The notes under the pieces are model-generated. The model was given only the letters and a program-made list of their open reading frames with translations. It made no database searches and had not been told where the DNA came from. From contig CAWGRQ010000002.1 of the NCBI GenBank assembly GCA_963824985.1, forward strand, positions 62,001 to 126,000: a DNA stretch of 64,000 nt, given 5' to 3'. Shown piece by piece: positions 8,260 to 15,888 of the stretch (position 1 is the stretch's first letter; the number at the start of each line of letters is the position of its first letter). The position numbers and the translations under genes were made by a program. The DNA is from JAFNAG01 sp963824985 (lineage in GTDB: Bacteria > Acidobacteriota > UBA6911).

Positions 8260-9717
8260 TCAGAATCCGAAGCGGTCGGGGTTGCGGCCGATGATAATCG
8301 AGGCGATGATCTTGGGTACGTATTCGCGGGTCTCCTGCGGCAGCGCGCGCACTCGATACAGGTACCAGAAATTCCTCTGCTTGATCGGATCCTGGACCTT
8401 GCGCACGGCCTGCTTTACCTTGCCGGGGCCAAGGTTGTAAGCCGCCAGCGCGAGCATGACGGAGCTGCCCGTGCCGAAATCGAGGATCAGCTCGCGGATA
8501 TAGCCCCCGGCAGCTTTGGTGGACCTGGCACTGTCGAGGCGCTCGTCCACGCTCCCATCCACCCGCAGGCCATAGGCGCGCGCTGTGGCCTCGGTAAACT
8601 GCCAGAGGCCCACAGCTCCGGCTGTGCTCTGATTGCCTGTGATGAAGGCGCTCTCTACCAGAACCATGTACGCCAGGTCCTCGGGGAGGTTCTCGCTCCG
8701 GAACGCGGCACGGATCCCCTCCAGCTTGTTGCGTGCCCGGCCCATAGCCCGCTCCATGTGCGCGCGGTCGCGCTCCTGGTATTGGCGGATGAACCGGTTG
8801 ACCTGCACCAGGAACTCCGGAGGTATGCTGTACTCTTCGGCTCCAAACTCGGCCAGAAGCCGCTGGATCTCCGCTTCGACGAAGTCCCGCTCGGAGTCTC
8901 GCACGCCCAGACGATAGAAGAGACTCGTCTGCAGCGACAGCGCGCGCTGCTCATAGGCGTTCAGGGTCGCGATCAGCTTTTCGAGCTCGCGCGCATCCTC
9001 CACGCCGGCGCTGAGACGCATTTCGACCTCCCGGATCTGGCCGTCGATGCCGACTTTTTCCCGCTCGAGCCTCCGGATCTGCCAAATCGAGACCGCTGCC
9101 ACGGCAATCAGAGCGAGGCTCAAAAGCCCGATCACCCGGCGAAGAGGACGCCTGGAGCGCGTGAGGGCCGTGCCCAGCATTTCGCGCATGATGATGGCAG
9201 TCTGGTTCCCGCTTCCGAGCTGGCGCGCGCGCCGCGCCCGGCGGACGGCGTCCGACAGAAGCGCCTCTTGCTCCGCACCGATGCCGGCCGGAAGCGCTGC
9301 CTCCTTTCCGGAAGCCGCGGCGGCGGAGGGGAGCCCCTCGGGCAGAGTTGACGCGTTCATCCGCACGGTCGTTTCCTGCTGTTCGGAGACATCGGATCCC
9401 AGCTCGAAAACCAGCTGCGGGCCCTGCGCCCCCAGGGACAGGACGGTGCCCGCGACCAGCGGAGCTTCTTTGACTCGCTCCCCGTTGAGGTAGGTTCCGT
9501 TGGTGCTGTTGAGGTCGAGGAGTCGGAACCCGCCGGCCTCCCTTCGTATTTCCAGGTGGTGAGAGGAAACGAAGGCGGCTTCATCGCCGGTAATGACCAC
9601 TTCGTTGTCCCCCGCCCTGCCGATGCGGGTGAGCGGCTCATTCAGCAGATGCCGTGCGCCGGCCTTCGGCCCCGACCTGATGACCAGCCATGCTCTGAGT
9701 TCTGAATCGGCATTCAT
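8260..9717 (-). CDS. FHA domain - transmembrane - coiled coil - lytic transglycosylase protein
   Basis: A 485-residue fusion. Residues about 8-115 are a forkhead-associated domain (RIGRAGDNEV, SHHLEI, LNSTNGTYLNG), which binds phosphothreonine. A low-complexity linker follows, then one transmembrane helix at about 195-213, a heptad-rich segment at 215-330, and a soluble lytic transglycosylase domain at about 335-475. The catalytic Glu355 is in VESAF, with GLWQF and LAAYNLGPG following. The topology predicts a cytoplasmic FHA and a periplasmic enzyme. I chose the ATG at 9715-9717 because the longer frame opens with TTG and adds 52 low-complexity residues. It could link Ser/Thr kinase signalling to peptidoglycan remodelling; that is inference. 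Confidence 0.85.
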   Translation of the reverse strand: MNADSELRAWLVIRSGPKAGARHLLNEPLTRIGRAGDNEVVITGDEAAFVSSHHLEIRREAGGFRLLDLNSTNGTYLNGERVKEAPLVAGTVLSLGAQGPQLVFELGSDVSEQQETTVRMNASTLPEGLPSAAAASGKEAALPAGIGAEQEALLSDAVRRARRARQLGSGNQTAIIMREMLGTALTRSRRPLRRVIGLLSLALIAVAAVSIWQIRRLEREKVGIDGQIREVEMRLSAGVEDARELEKLIATLNAYEQRALSLQTSLFYRLGVRDSERDFVEAEIQRLLAEFGAEEYSIPPEFLVQVNRFIRQYQERDRAHMERAMGRARNKLEGIRAAFRSENLPEDLAYMVLVESAFITGNQSTAGAVGLWQFTEATARAYGLRVDGSVDERLDSARSTKAAGGYIRELILDFGTGSSVMLALAAYNLGPGKVKQAVRKVQDPIKQRNFWYLYRVRALPQETREYVPKIIASIIIGRNPDRFGF

Positions 9718-10146
9718 GGAAGAGTCGCTCGTTAACGGCGTCGATCCGCTGCGGGTTCCGGCCCCACGCTGTAATCGGCTCGACGAGGACGCTGGTGCGT
9801 GATTATAAGGTCCCGACGAGCCGCATCCTAGCCTTTTTCTCGACGGGAAATCGATGCCAGGCACGAATGGCAAGCTATATCTTCCAGCCCTCCATAACGA
9901 TCATCTCGTCAGATCAAAACGACTTCCGTCGGTCCGACCTGATACCGCCTCGGTGTCGCCAGCCTCAATCACGCCCGCGTATTTTCAGAAGTTCTGGTAT
10001 AGGCAAGACCTGAGCCGGAAAATGACGAACCGAAACTCGCCGCATTTCTTCCCCTCAAGCAGTTAAAAAAAGCTTGCCAGGAAAAACATCAATATAGTAG
10101 CATCGCACATAGCCATAGTAGAACCCAGCCGGAAGGAATACTCGAT
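9718..10146. other. Intergenic region between divergent genes
   Basis: About 430 bases separate the FHA-transglycosylase gene (minus) and the BlaI gene (plus). No gene is supported. The last 80 bases, before BlaI, are AT-rich and hold a direct repeat described separately. Confidence 0.5.
10094..10121 (+). promoter_or_regulatory. Candidate BlaI operator: ATAGTAG direct repeat
   Basis: ATAGTAG occurs at 10094-10100 and again at 10115-10121, 21 bases apart, which is two helical turns. It lies 26-53 bases before the BlaI start. BlaI/MecI repressors bind TACTA/TAGTA-containing dyads and normally autoregulate. The match is suggestive, not a perfect dyad. Confidence 0.35.
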
Positions 10147-10533
10147 ATGTTCTTGCCAAAGCTCACAAAGCTCGAACTGCAGATCATGGAAGCCCTTTGG
10201 ACACGCGGCGCATGCTCGATCCGCGAAGTTCAAGAGACATTTCCCGAGAAGAAACGCCCGGCCTACACGACCATCCAAACGACCGTCTATCGCCTGGAAA
10301 CAAAGCAGGCCGTTCGTCGCGTCAAAAAAATCGGTAACGCCCATATCTTCGAAGCCGTGGTCTCCCGCAGCGCCGCGCAAGGCGGATTGATCGACAATCT
10401 GCTCGGTCTGTTTGGCGGGCGCACCCAGCCCATCATGGCCCACCTGATTGAATCCGGAAAGCTCACGATGAAAGACGTCGAGGAAGCCAGAAGAACCCTC
10501 CGCGAATTGGCAAGAAAGGAGAAAGCTGAATGA
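10147..10533 (+). CDS. BlaI/MecI/CopY family transcriptional repressor
   Basis: A 128-residue winged-helix repressor (LTKLELQIMEALWTRG, then RPAYTTIQTTVYRLETK as the recognition helix region) with a C-terminal dimerisation tail. In this family an M56 membrane metallopeptidase (BlaR1) cleaves the repressor when it senses a signal. Here the stop overlaps the start of the BlaR1 gene by four bases (ATGA), the usual arrangement, but that gene is grossly deleted. The repressor therefore has no intact sensor beside it and would be permanently active, or depend on a sensor elsewhere. A GGAAGGA sequence precedes the ATG. Confidence 0.93.
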   Translation: MFLPKLTKLELQIMEALWTRGACSIREVQETFPEKKRPAYTTIQTTVYRLETKQAVRRVKKIGNAHIFEAVVSRSAAQGGLIDNLLGLFGGRTQPIMAHLIESGKLTMKDVEEARRTLRELARKEKAE

Positions 10534-10858
10534 ACCCCGCATACCTGTCGCCGTTGGCCAACCATCTGTGGCAATCCACGTTATTCGCTGCCGTGGCCGG
10601 CCTGTTCGCACTGGCGTTGAAAACGAATCGCGCGCAGGGTCGACATTGAATCTCAAAAAAAGAATCGAGGCGATCATGTCAAATCGCATTGGCGTCAGAC
10701 TCAACTTCGCGAAGAAAGTGGCCCTGGTGGTTGCCGGAACGGCGGCTCTGGGGGCGCCGATCGTATTGGGGTGGAGCGGCCCTCCAAAAACTAGAGACAA
10801 TCAAGCGCACTTGGGAGTTATGATCACGCCCGGGGGATCGAGAGCCGGCGCAAGTTGA
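10530..10858 (+). pseudogene. BlaR1/M56 peptidase remnant with the middle deleted
   Basis: The first 39 codons (MNPAYLSPLANHLWQSTLFA..) are the standard N-terminal first membrane helix of acidobacterial-type BlaR1 proteins, ending at a TGA at 10647. From about 10645, in another frame, comes the sequence that normally follows the M56 peptidase domain (LKKRIEAIMSNRIGVRLN, then a hydrophobic helix), to a stop at 10858. Roughly 250-300 residues, including the HExxH zinc site, are missing. The two ends are joined out of frame, so this is a deletion remnant rather than a sequencing indel. Confidence 0.85.
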
Positions 10859-10872
10859 CATAATCCCAAATA

Positions 10873-11173
10873 GTAATTGTTTAGCCAAATCAAATGGATG
10901 AAGAAGCAAAACGCAAAGACGCGGGGGCGCAAGGGCGCAAAGATCGACACTGAGCAACAGGCGTGGGCGCAGCGCTTCGCGCTGGCGCATCCTTGGGCGA
11001 GCCGCGGGAGAAAGCGCGGGCAGCGGCTACTCAGGAGGATTGCGCTTTCTCCCGCGGCTCGCCCAAGGATGCGGCCGAAGGCCGCCCATGCCCGCGAACC
11101 GAAAGGAATCTCCTTGCGTCCTTGCCTCCTTGCGTCTTTGCGTTCTGCTGTTCAGCATCGGCTAAACAGATGC
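10873..11173. mobile_element. Palindromic ~300-bp non-coding mobile element, copy 1
   Basis: The element runs between two copies of the 8-bp direct repeat CCCAAATA (10865-10872 and 11174-11181), which look like a target-site duplication. Ends are TTGTTTAGCC and GGCTAAACA. Inside each end lies a run of GACGC/AAGG units around CGCAAAGACGC. The core is a perfect 31-bp inverted repeat (10987-11017 and 11042-11072) around a 24-nt loop. No transposase or believable gene is inside; the open frames are repeat translations. The second copy is at 31736-32026. Confidence 0.8.
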
Positions 11174-11325
11174 CCCAAATATCAAAACCTGGAGGGAACG
11201 CAGGCAGGGCGATCTGAACCCAAAAACGGCAGTTTATTTTGACTATCCATTCCAGGGTTTTATCACTTCTCCGGGTCCGGCGCCGATTCCTTGCGACTGT
11301 TTGTCGTCGTCCGTCCCAGATCCTT

Positions 11326-11425
11326 GCCGACCTCCCGCTCTGCTGAACCCGGCTACTTCTGCTCCAGGGGCGGATACGGGATCCCGAGCTGTTCGAGATA
11401 TGTCTTGTATCTTGCCGGGTTAAAG
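11326..11425. repeat. tsaD-tail/M20-peptidase-tail block, copy 2
   Basis: This is the partner of 1676-1775 (93 of 100 bases identical, no gap). Here the M20 amidohydrolase is complete and only the last codons of a tsaD copy (..ADLPLC and stop, read on the plus strand, ending at 11346) remain, directly abutting the peptidase stop. Confidence 0.85.
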
Positions 11426-12984
11426 TAATACTTGCTCATCTCGGGCCGGAATTCTTTCATCAGTTTTTCGTTGAGCCAGATAGCGGGCTTGTCGTTTTCT
11501 CCGATGAGCGGTGTGTACGTGGCCTCCTTGCTTTGCTCGGTCCTGAAGTAGTCCCACGCCTGTTTGACAAGCTCCGGTTTCAACAGCAGGTCGAGGGCGG
11601 TGAAGGCCTGAACCTTGGCGCCGGCGGTCGTACCTTTGTGGGCCACGGGCGTCGCCTCGGCAATGGCGCTCGCCCAATGATGCCCCGGCATGCCGGGGAT
11701 ATTCGCGGGGTATCGAAGGGTGATGGTGGGCGCGACCCAGGACACATCCCCGATGTCGTCGGAGCCGCCGCCGCGGTTGTCCTCCGGCCTGACCGGACCG
11801 CCGAGCCTGCCGACCTCGGTTCCCAGTCCGCGATCCGAAACTTTCATGGTGCGCTGGACGATCCTGGCGAACGTCTGGTCGGCGTCGCTCCATTTCGGCA
11901 TCCCGACTTTTTGAATATTGGACTGCACCGTCTCGGCGACCACCTTGTTCATGTGCTGTGGCCACGCGGTCCCGAGCACCCGGGAGTCGACGGTTGTGCC
12001 GGTCATCATGGCGGCAGCCTGCGCCATCGTGTTGCCGATGTCCCACATCTCTTTGATGTGCGGGTAGTCGATCTCGCGGAAGTAGTACCAGACGCTGGCG
12101 ATGGGCGGAACCACATTCGGCTGGCCGCCGCCATTGGTGATCACGTCATGAGAGCGCTGGGAGAGGCGCAGATGCTCGCGCCGGAAGTTCCAGCCGATAT
12201 CCATCAGTTCCACCGCGTCGAGAGCGCTCCGCCCGCCCCACGGCGCGGCGCCCGCATGCGCGCTGACGCCGTGAAAGGTATATTCAACCGAGACGGCGCC
12301 CGTCCCTCCGCCGGCGCCCCAGCTGACGCCGAAGCCCGACGATACGTGGGAGAACAGGACGACATCGACATCCTTGAACACACCGGCCTTGACGAACTGC
12401 GCCTTCCCGCCGAGCAGTTCCTCGGCAATGCCCGGCCAGACTCGGATGGTGCCGGTCAGCTTTTCGCGCTCCATAATCTTTTTCACCGCGATCGCAGCCG
12501 TGATGCTTAACGGCACTCCCGTGTTGTGGCCTTCGCCGTGCCCCGGGGCCTCGGCAACGAACGGCTCGTGCCTCGGGATGCCCGGCTTCTGGCTGGTCCC
12601 GAGGAGGCTGTCCACATCGGACCCGAACGCGATGACCGGCTTGCCCGAACCCCAGGTCGCCACCCATCCGGTGGGGATGCCCGGCACACCCTGCACGGTG
12701 AAGCCATACTTGCGCAGGACTTCCCCGCAGTACCTGGCGGTCTCTACCTCCTGGAAGCCCGGCTCGCCCAGGCTGAACAGCATGTCCACCATCTGCTGGG
12801 TCAGATCCGCGAGCCCGTCGATCTCGGTCGCCAGATCGCGCTTCAGGGTTTCCAGCCTGGCGTCCGCGGACGATGCTGACTGCCGCGGCCCGGCTCTTAT
12901 GACTTCGGGCGCGGGAGCGGCAGCGACCAGCGCTACCAGGCAAATGAGAATTGCAGTTGTTCCGACCAGGCGTAACCGGCGCAT
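11353..12984 (-). CDS. M20 family amidohydrolase, AbgB-like, secreted
   Basis: A 543-residue protein resembling aminobenzoyl-glutamate utilisation protein B, which hydrolyses amide bonds of acylated amino acids. It has a signal peptide (to about residue 23). Metal-site motifs of the M20 fold are visible: SDVDSL near 122-127, GEGHN near 151-155, and AEELLGG near residue 190. The dimerisation domain begins around VSAHAGAAPWGGRSALDA, and DDIGDVSW lies near 400. The family is usually cytoplasmic, so the leader peptide points to a periplasmic form that takes up outside substrates. The gene stands alone, convergent with the short tsaD remnant. Confidence 0.88.
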   Translation of the reverse strand: MRRLRLVGTTAILICLVALVAAAPAPEVIRAGPRQSASSADARLETLKRDLATEIDGLADLTQQMVDMLFSLGEPGFQEVETARYCGEVLRKYGFTVQGVPGIPTGWVATWGSGKPVIAFGSDVDSLLGTSQKPGIPRHEPFVAEAPGHGEGHNTGVPLSITAAIAVKKIMEREKLTGTIRVWPGIAEELLGGKAQFVKAGVFKDVDVVLFSHVSSGFGVSWGAGGGTGAVSVEYTFHGVSAHAGAAPWGGRSALDAVELMDIGWNFRREHLRLSQRSHDVITNGGGQPNVVPPIASVWYYFREIDYPHIKEMWDIGNTMAQAAAMMTGTTVDSRVLGTAWPQHMNKVVAETVQSNIQKVGMPKWSDADQTFARIVQRTMKVSDRGLGTEVGRLGGPVRPEDNRGGGSDDIGDVSWVAPTITLRYPANIPGMPGHHWASAIAEATPVAHKGTTAGAKVQAFTALDLLLKPELVKQAWDYFRTEQSKEATYTPLIGENDKPAIWLNEKLMKEFRPEMSKYYFNPARYKTYLEQLGIPYPPLEQK

Positions 12985-13158
12985 AGAATCCTCCCCTTCG
13001 AAACACCCCGGCTGTTATGGGCGCAAAGGGCCCGGCGTCTGCCGTCAGGCTGAACGCGCCCAGAACCGGGGCAATATGCTGCTCTTTGGTTGGGCAGGAG
13101 AATACACTAAAGAGTATAGGCCAGGCTACTGTCATTCTTTATTCGCCGGGCTTTTTAG

Positions 13159-13187
13159 TTGACAGGATTTATCTGCGCGCTTAGCCT
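13159..13187 (+). promoter_or_regulatory. Possible sigma-70 promoter before the 13262 membrane gene
   Basis: TTGACA at 13159-13164 and TAGCCT at 13182-13187, 17 bases apart. The -35 is perfect and the -10 keeps only T, A and the final T. It lies 75 bases upstream of the start at 13262. Confidence 0.25.
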
Positions 13188-13261
13188 GCGCAATATCTAC
13201 CAAAAGCGGTTGCGTCTGAATCCATTGAATCGACGGCCTGGTGAGGCCGGGAGGTGACGGC

Positions 13262-13822
13262 ATGGTTTCCTTGATGGTCTTATGGGCGCCGATCCTGGTG
13301 GCGGCGGCGATCGTGTTTGTGGCCAGTTCGATCATGCATATGGTGCTGCCCTATCATCATTCCGATTTCAAAAAACTCCCATCGGAGGATGAGGTCATGG
13401 CCGCGCTGCGAAAGTTCAAGATCCCGCCGGGCGATTACATGGTGCCGTGTGCGGGCAGCCAGAAAGGAATGAGTTCCGCTGAGTTTAAAGAGAAGATGAA
13501 CCGGGGGCCGGTCGCCACGATGACCGTGGTGCCGAGCGGGCCGCCGGCGATGGGCGTGAGTCTGGTGCAATGGTTCCTCTACTGCGCGCTCGTGAGTGTC
13601 TTTGCCGGCTACATCGCGGGTCGGGCCCTGGGTCCCGGGTCGCATTACCTTGCTGTTTTCCGGTTCGCCGGCTGCACTGCCTTTGTGGGATACAGCCTGG
13701 CCCTGTGGCAGAACTCGATCTGGTACAAGCGCAGCTGGGTGGTGACGATCAAGTCAACCATTGACGGTCTGATCTACGGCCTTCTGACTGGCGGCGTTTT
13801 CGGGTGGCTGTGGCCGGGCTAG
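13262..13822 (+). CDS. Membrane protein of unknown function
   Basis: A 186-residue protein with one N-terminal membrane helix (about 5-27), a soluble stretch of about 80 residues (HHSDFKKLPSEDEVMAALRK.., then KGMSSAEFKEKMNRGP) and three C-terminal membrane helices from about residue 107. Start: the ATG at 13262 has GGGAGGTGA seven bases upstream; the upstream GTG at 13241 has none. The soluble loop with its conserved-looking start is known to me from acidobacterial genomes as an uncharacterised family. It is monocistronic. Confidence 0.75.
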   Translation: MVSLMVLWAPILVAAAIVFVASSIMHMVLPYHHSDFKKLPSEDEVMAALRKFKIPPGDYMVPCAGSQKGMSSAEFKEKMNRGPVATMTVVPSGPPAMGVSLVQWFLYCALVSVFAGYIAGRALGPGSHYLAVFRFAGCTAFVGYSLALWQNSIWYKRSWVVTIKSTIDGLIYGLLTGGVFGWLWPG

Positions 13823-13846
13823 CCCCGCCCCCCCGGAAAAGGGGAA

Positions 13847-13911
13847 AGAGGGACAGTCACCAGTGTCCCTGAGCGCCCCAGAACCAATGTGACACTGGTG
13901 ACTGTCCCTCT
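13847..13911. repeat. REP-like hairpin 1
   Basis: Perfect 21-bp inverted repeat, arms 13847-13867 and 13891-13911 (core GGGACAGTCACCAGTGTC), loop 23 nt. It lies between two convergent genes, so it could also stop transcription, but it has no U-run. The GGGACAGTCACC core is typical of hairpins mobilised by RAYT (Y1) transposases; none is in the window. Confidence 0.75.
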
Positions 13912-13921
13912 CCACCTCAGG

Positions 13922-14944
13922 CTAGGGGGCGGGCCTGGATGCAGGCCGGTCGGAAAACCAGGAACGCATTTCCGCCGGGCTGACCCGCCGCCGTGCGCGC
14001 AGGGAGTTGCGCTGGGCCCAGGCACGGGGACACGCCCGGCTGAGCAGGGGCAGGGCATGGAGCGAGGACCATTCCCGGAGCAGCACATAGCCCAGCGCGG
14101 CGGCGTCCCTGGCGGTGATCGGCAGCAGGAAGCGCGCGTAGGTGCCGGCATCCATATTCTTGATGCGCAACAGGAAACGGTTCTTCAGGGAGTGCATGTT
14201 GATCAGCGGCGGGAGTTCGGCGCGCCGTTCAGGCAGGACGCGGCGCACGTGAAAGCCTCGCGCTTCGGGCACGTAGAGGCAGCGCCATCCCAACCACTGG
14301 GCGCGCCAGGCCAGATCGGCATCTTCGCGATAGGCGAAAAACGCTTCGTCGAAATACTCTGACCCCTCGCGGGCATCGTCCAGCATGGCACGGCGATAGA
14401 ACGCCGCCGCGCCGGAGGCGCCGAACACATATTGGCGGGTGTCATATTGGCCCCGGTCCGGTTCGCCCGAGCCGCGATCCAGGTGACGCTGATTCCGGGT
14501 AAAGTAGATTCCGGTCGTGTCGAGGATTGTGCCGGCCGGCAGGGCCTCCGGGTTTGCGCCGGGCTCCTCCTCATCCTGCCAGCGCCATAGCTTGCCGGTT
14601 GCGGCCCCCGCCCGGGGATCTTCATCGAGCGCACACACCAGGGTGGTCACAAACGAAGGCTCGAGCACCACATCCGGGTTAAGCGCCAGGACATACTCCG
14701 ACGGCATCGAGTCAATGAGACGGTTCTGGGCGGCGCAGAAACCGATATTTTTCTCCGAGCCGTGCACCGAATTCAGAATATCGCCGTGCTTGCCGGCGAT
14801 TTCGAGAGAGCGATCGACGGAGGCATTGTCCCAGAGGCAGATCGCGCAGTCGCGGTAAGTCTGCACGCGCAGGCTATGGAGGGCGCGATCCAGATAGCGC
14901 TGCGAATTGTGAGTGACTATGCTGACGAGCACGCGCGCACTCAA
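13922..14944 (-). CDS. Glycosyltransferase family 2
   Basis: A 340-residue GT-A fold enzyme (VLVSIVTHNSQRYLDRALHS, WDNASVDRS, LNPDV as the metal-binding DxD-like site, then ..FAYREDADLAWRAQWLG). It resembles rhamnosyltransferases that add sugars to cell-surface polysaccharide. It is the last gene of the minus-strand polysaccharide locus. Its start overlaps the stop of the preceding GT2 gene by four bases. The C-terminal end is basic and may sit on the membrane. Donor and acceptor sugars cannot be told. Confidence 0.92.
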   Translation of the reverse strand: MSARVLVSIVTHNSQRYLDRALHSLRVQTYRDCAICLWDNASVDRSLEIAGKHGDILNSVHGSEKNIGFCAAQNRLIDSMPSEYVLALNPDVVLEPSFVTTLVCALDEDPRAGAATGKLWRWQDEEEPGANPEALPAGTILDTTGIYFTRNQRHLDRGSGEPDRGQYDTRQYVFGASGAAAFYRRAMLDDAREGSEYFDEAFFAYREDADLAWRAQWLGWRCLYVPEARGFHVRRVLPERRAELPPLINMHSLKNRFLLRIKNMDAGTYARFLLPITARDAAALGYVLLREWSSLHALPLLSRACPRAWAQRNSLRARRRVSPAEMRSWFSDRPASRPAP

Positions 14945-15876
14945 GAGTCTCCCTCCCCGCTCCGGGCCAAGCGGCTTGCCAGCCTCCGGTAGGCGCTGGC
15001 CGGGGCGGAGCGGTGCCCGCCCGCTTTCCCGGCGCCGAGCGCGGCCAGAACGCCGCGGAGGCGCATTCCGGCGATCACGAGCCGGCGCACACGCCGCGCC
15101 GCGGATTGGCCGTGATGTTTGGCAAAATAGCGGATCTGGTTGTCGTGGTAGTACCTCAGGAAATCCTCTCGCGTCAGGCTCTTCAGGCTGACGGCGCCCG
15201 CGTGCCGGAACCGGGCCGACGGTTCATAAAAGATACGCCCGCCTGCAGCGCGGATGCGCCGGCACAGGTCGACATCCTCGAACCAGGCCGGATGGAAGCG
15301 CTCGTCGAAGCCTCCGAGCCGGGCCAGAACCGAGCGCCGCACCATGAGGCAGGCCGCGGCGGGCTGATCCACGTCGCATCCGGGTCCCGGATTCCAGCCG
15401 GCCATGCGGTAGCGCCGTGTCCAGGGGTTGCGCGGCCAGATTCTGTCGAGTAGCAGCATCTCCGCCGCAACTGAACCCAGGGTGGGGAAGGCGCGCACAT
15501 TGAACCCGTCCTGTGAAAGCCCTGAGGCATCGATCAGGTGGCCGCCGACAGCCCAAATCGAAGTGTCCCCTTCGAATCGGCGTGCCAGCGCGACAATGCT
15601 GCCGGGCAGGCACTCGGTGTCCGGATTCAGAAATAGGACCAGCTCCCCACGGCCCATGCGCCACCCCTGGTTGCAGGCGGCTGCAAACCCGGCATTGTGA
15701 TCGTTGGCCACCACCGTCAGGGGAGCTTCCGCCTCCCGCATGCCTGTCAGGCTTGCGTCATCCGAAGCATTGTCGATGACAATGATCTCGGAGCCGGCGG
15801 CATGCTCCAGGAGTGAAGAGACGCACTTCTGGAGCAGAGAGCCCGAGTTCCAGTTGACGATGACAATCGTGACCAC
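14941..15876 (-). CDS. Glycosyltransferase family 2
   Basis: A 311-residue GT2 with TIVIVNWNSGSLLQKCVSSL at the start, IDNASDDAS, a LNPDTE metal site and WFEDVDLCRRIRAAGG as the catalytic-base ED region. It overlaps its downstream neighbour by four bases (ATGA). It starts 12 bases after the stop of the next upstream GT2. It differs enough from both neighbours not to be a recent duplicate. It probably builds the repeat unit of the polymer exported by the Wzm/Wzt pair in this locus. Confidence 0.92.
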   Translation of the reverse strand: MVTIVIVNWNSGSLLQKCVSSLLEHAAGSEIIVIDNASDDASLTGMREAEAPLTVVANDHNAGFAAACNQGWRMGRGELVLFLNPDTECLPGSIVALARRFEGDTSIWAVGGHLIDASGLSQDGFNVRAFPTLGSVAAEMLLLDRIWPRNPWTRRYRMAGWNPGPGCDVDQPAAACLMVRRSVLARLGGFDERFHPAWFEDVDLCRRIRAAGGRIFYEPSARFRHAGAVSLKSLTREDFLRYYHDNQIRYFAKHHGQSAARRVRRLVIAGMRLRGVLAALGAGKAGGHRSAPASAYRRLASRLARSGEGDS

Positions 15877-15888
15877 GCGGCACCCGTG

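Noticed and set aside
8122..9351. 409-codon plus-strand frame opposite the FHA-transglycosylase gene
   Set aside because: It is a shadow of the well-supported minus-strand gene; histidine/arginine/alanine-rich with no motif.
10877..11242. Plus-strand frames inside the palindromic element (KTRGRKGAK.. and similar)
   Set aside because: They are translations of the GACGC/AAGG repeats and hairpin arms; both strands and several frames are open, as expected for palindromic GC-rich repeats.
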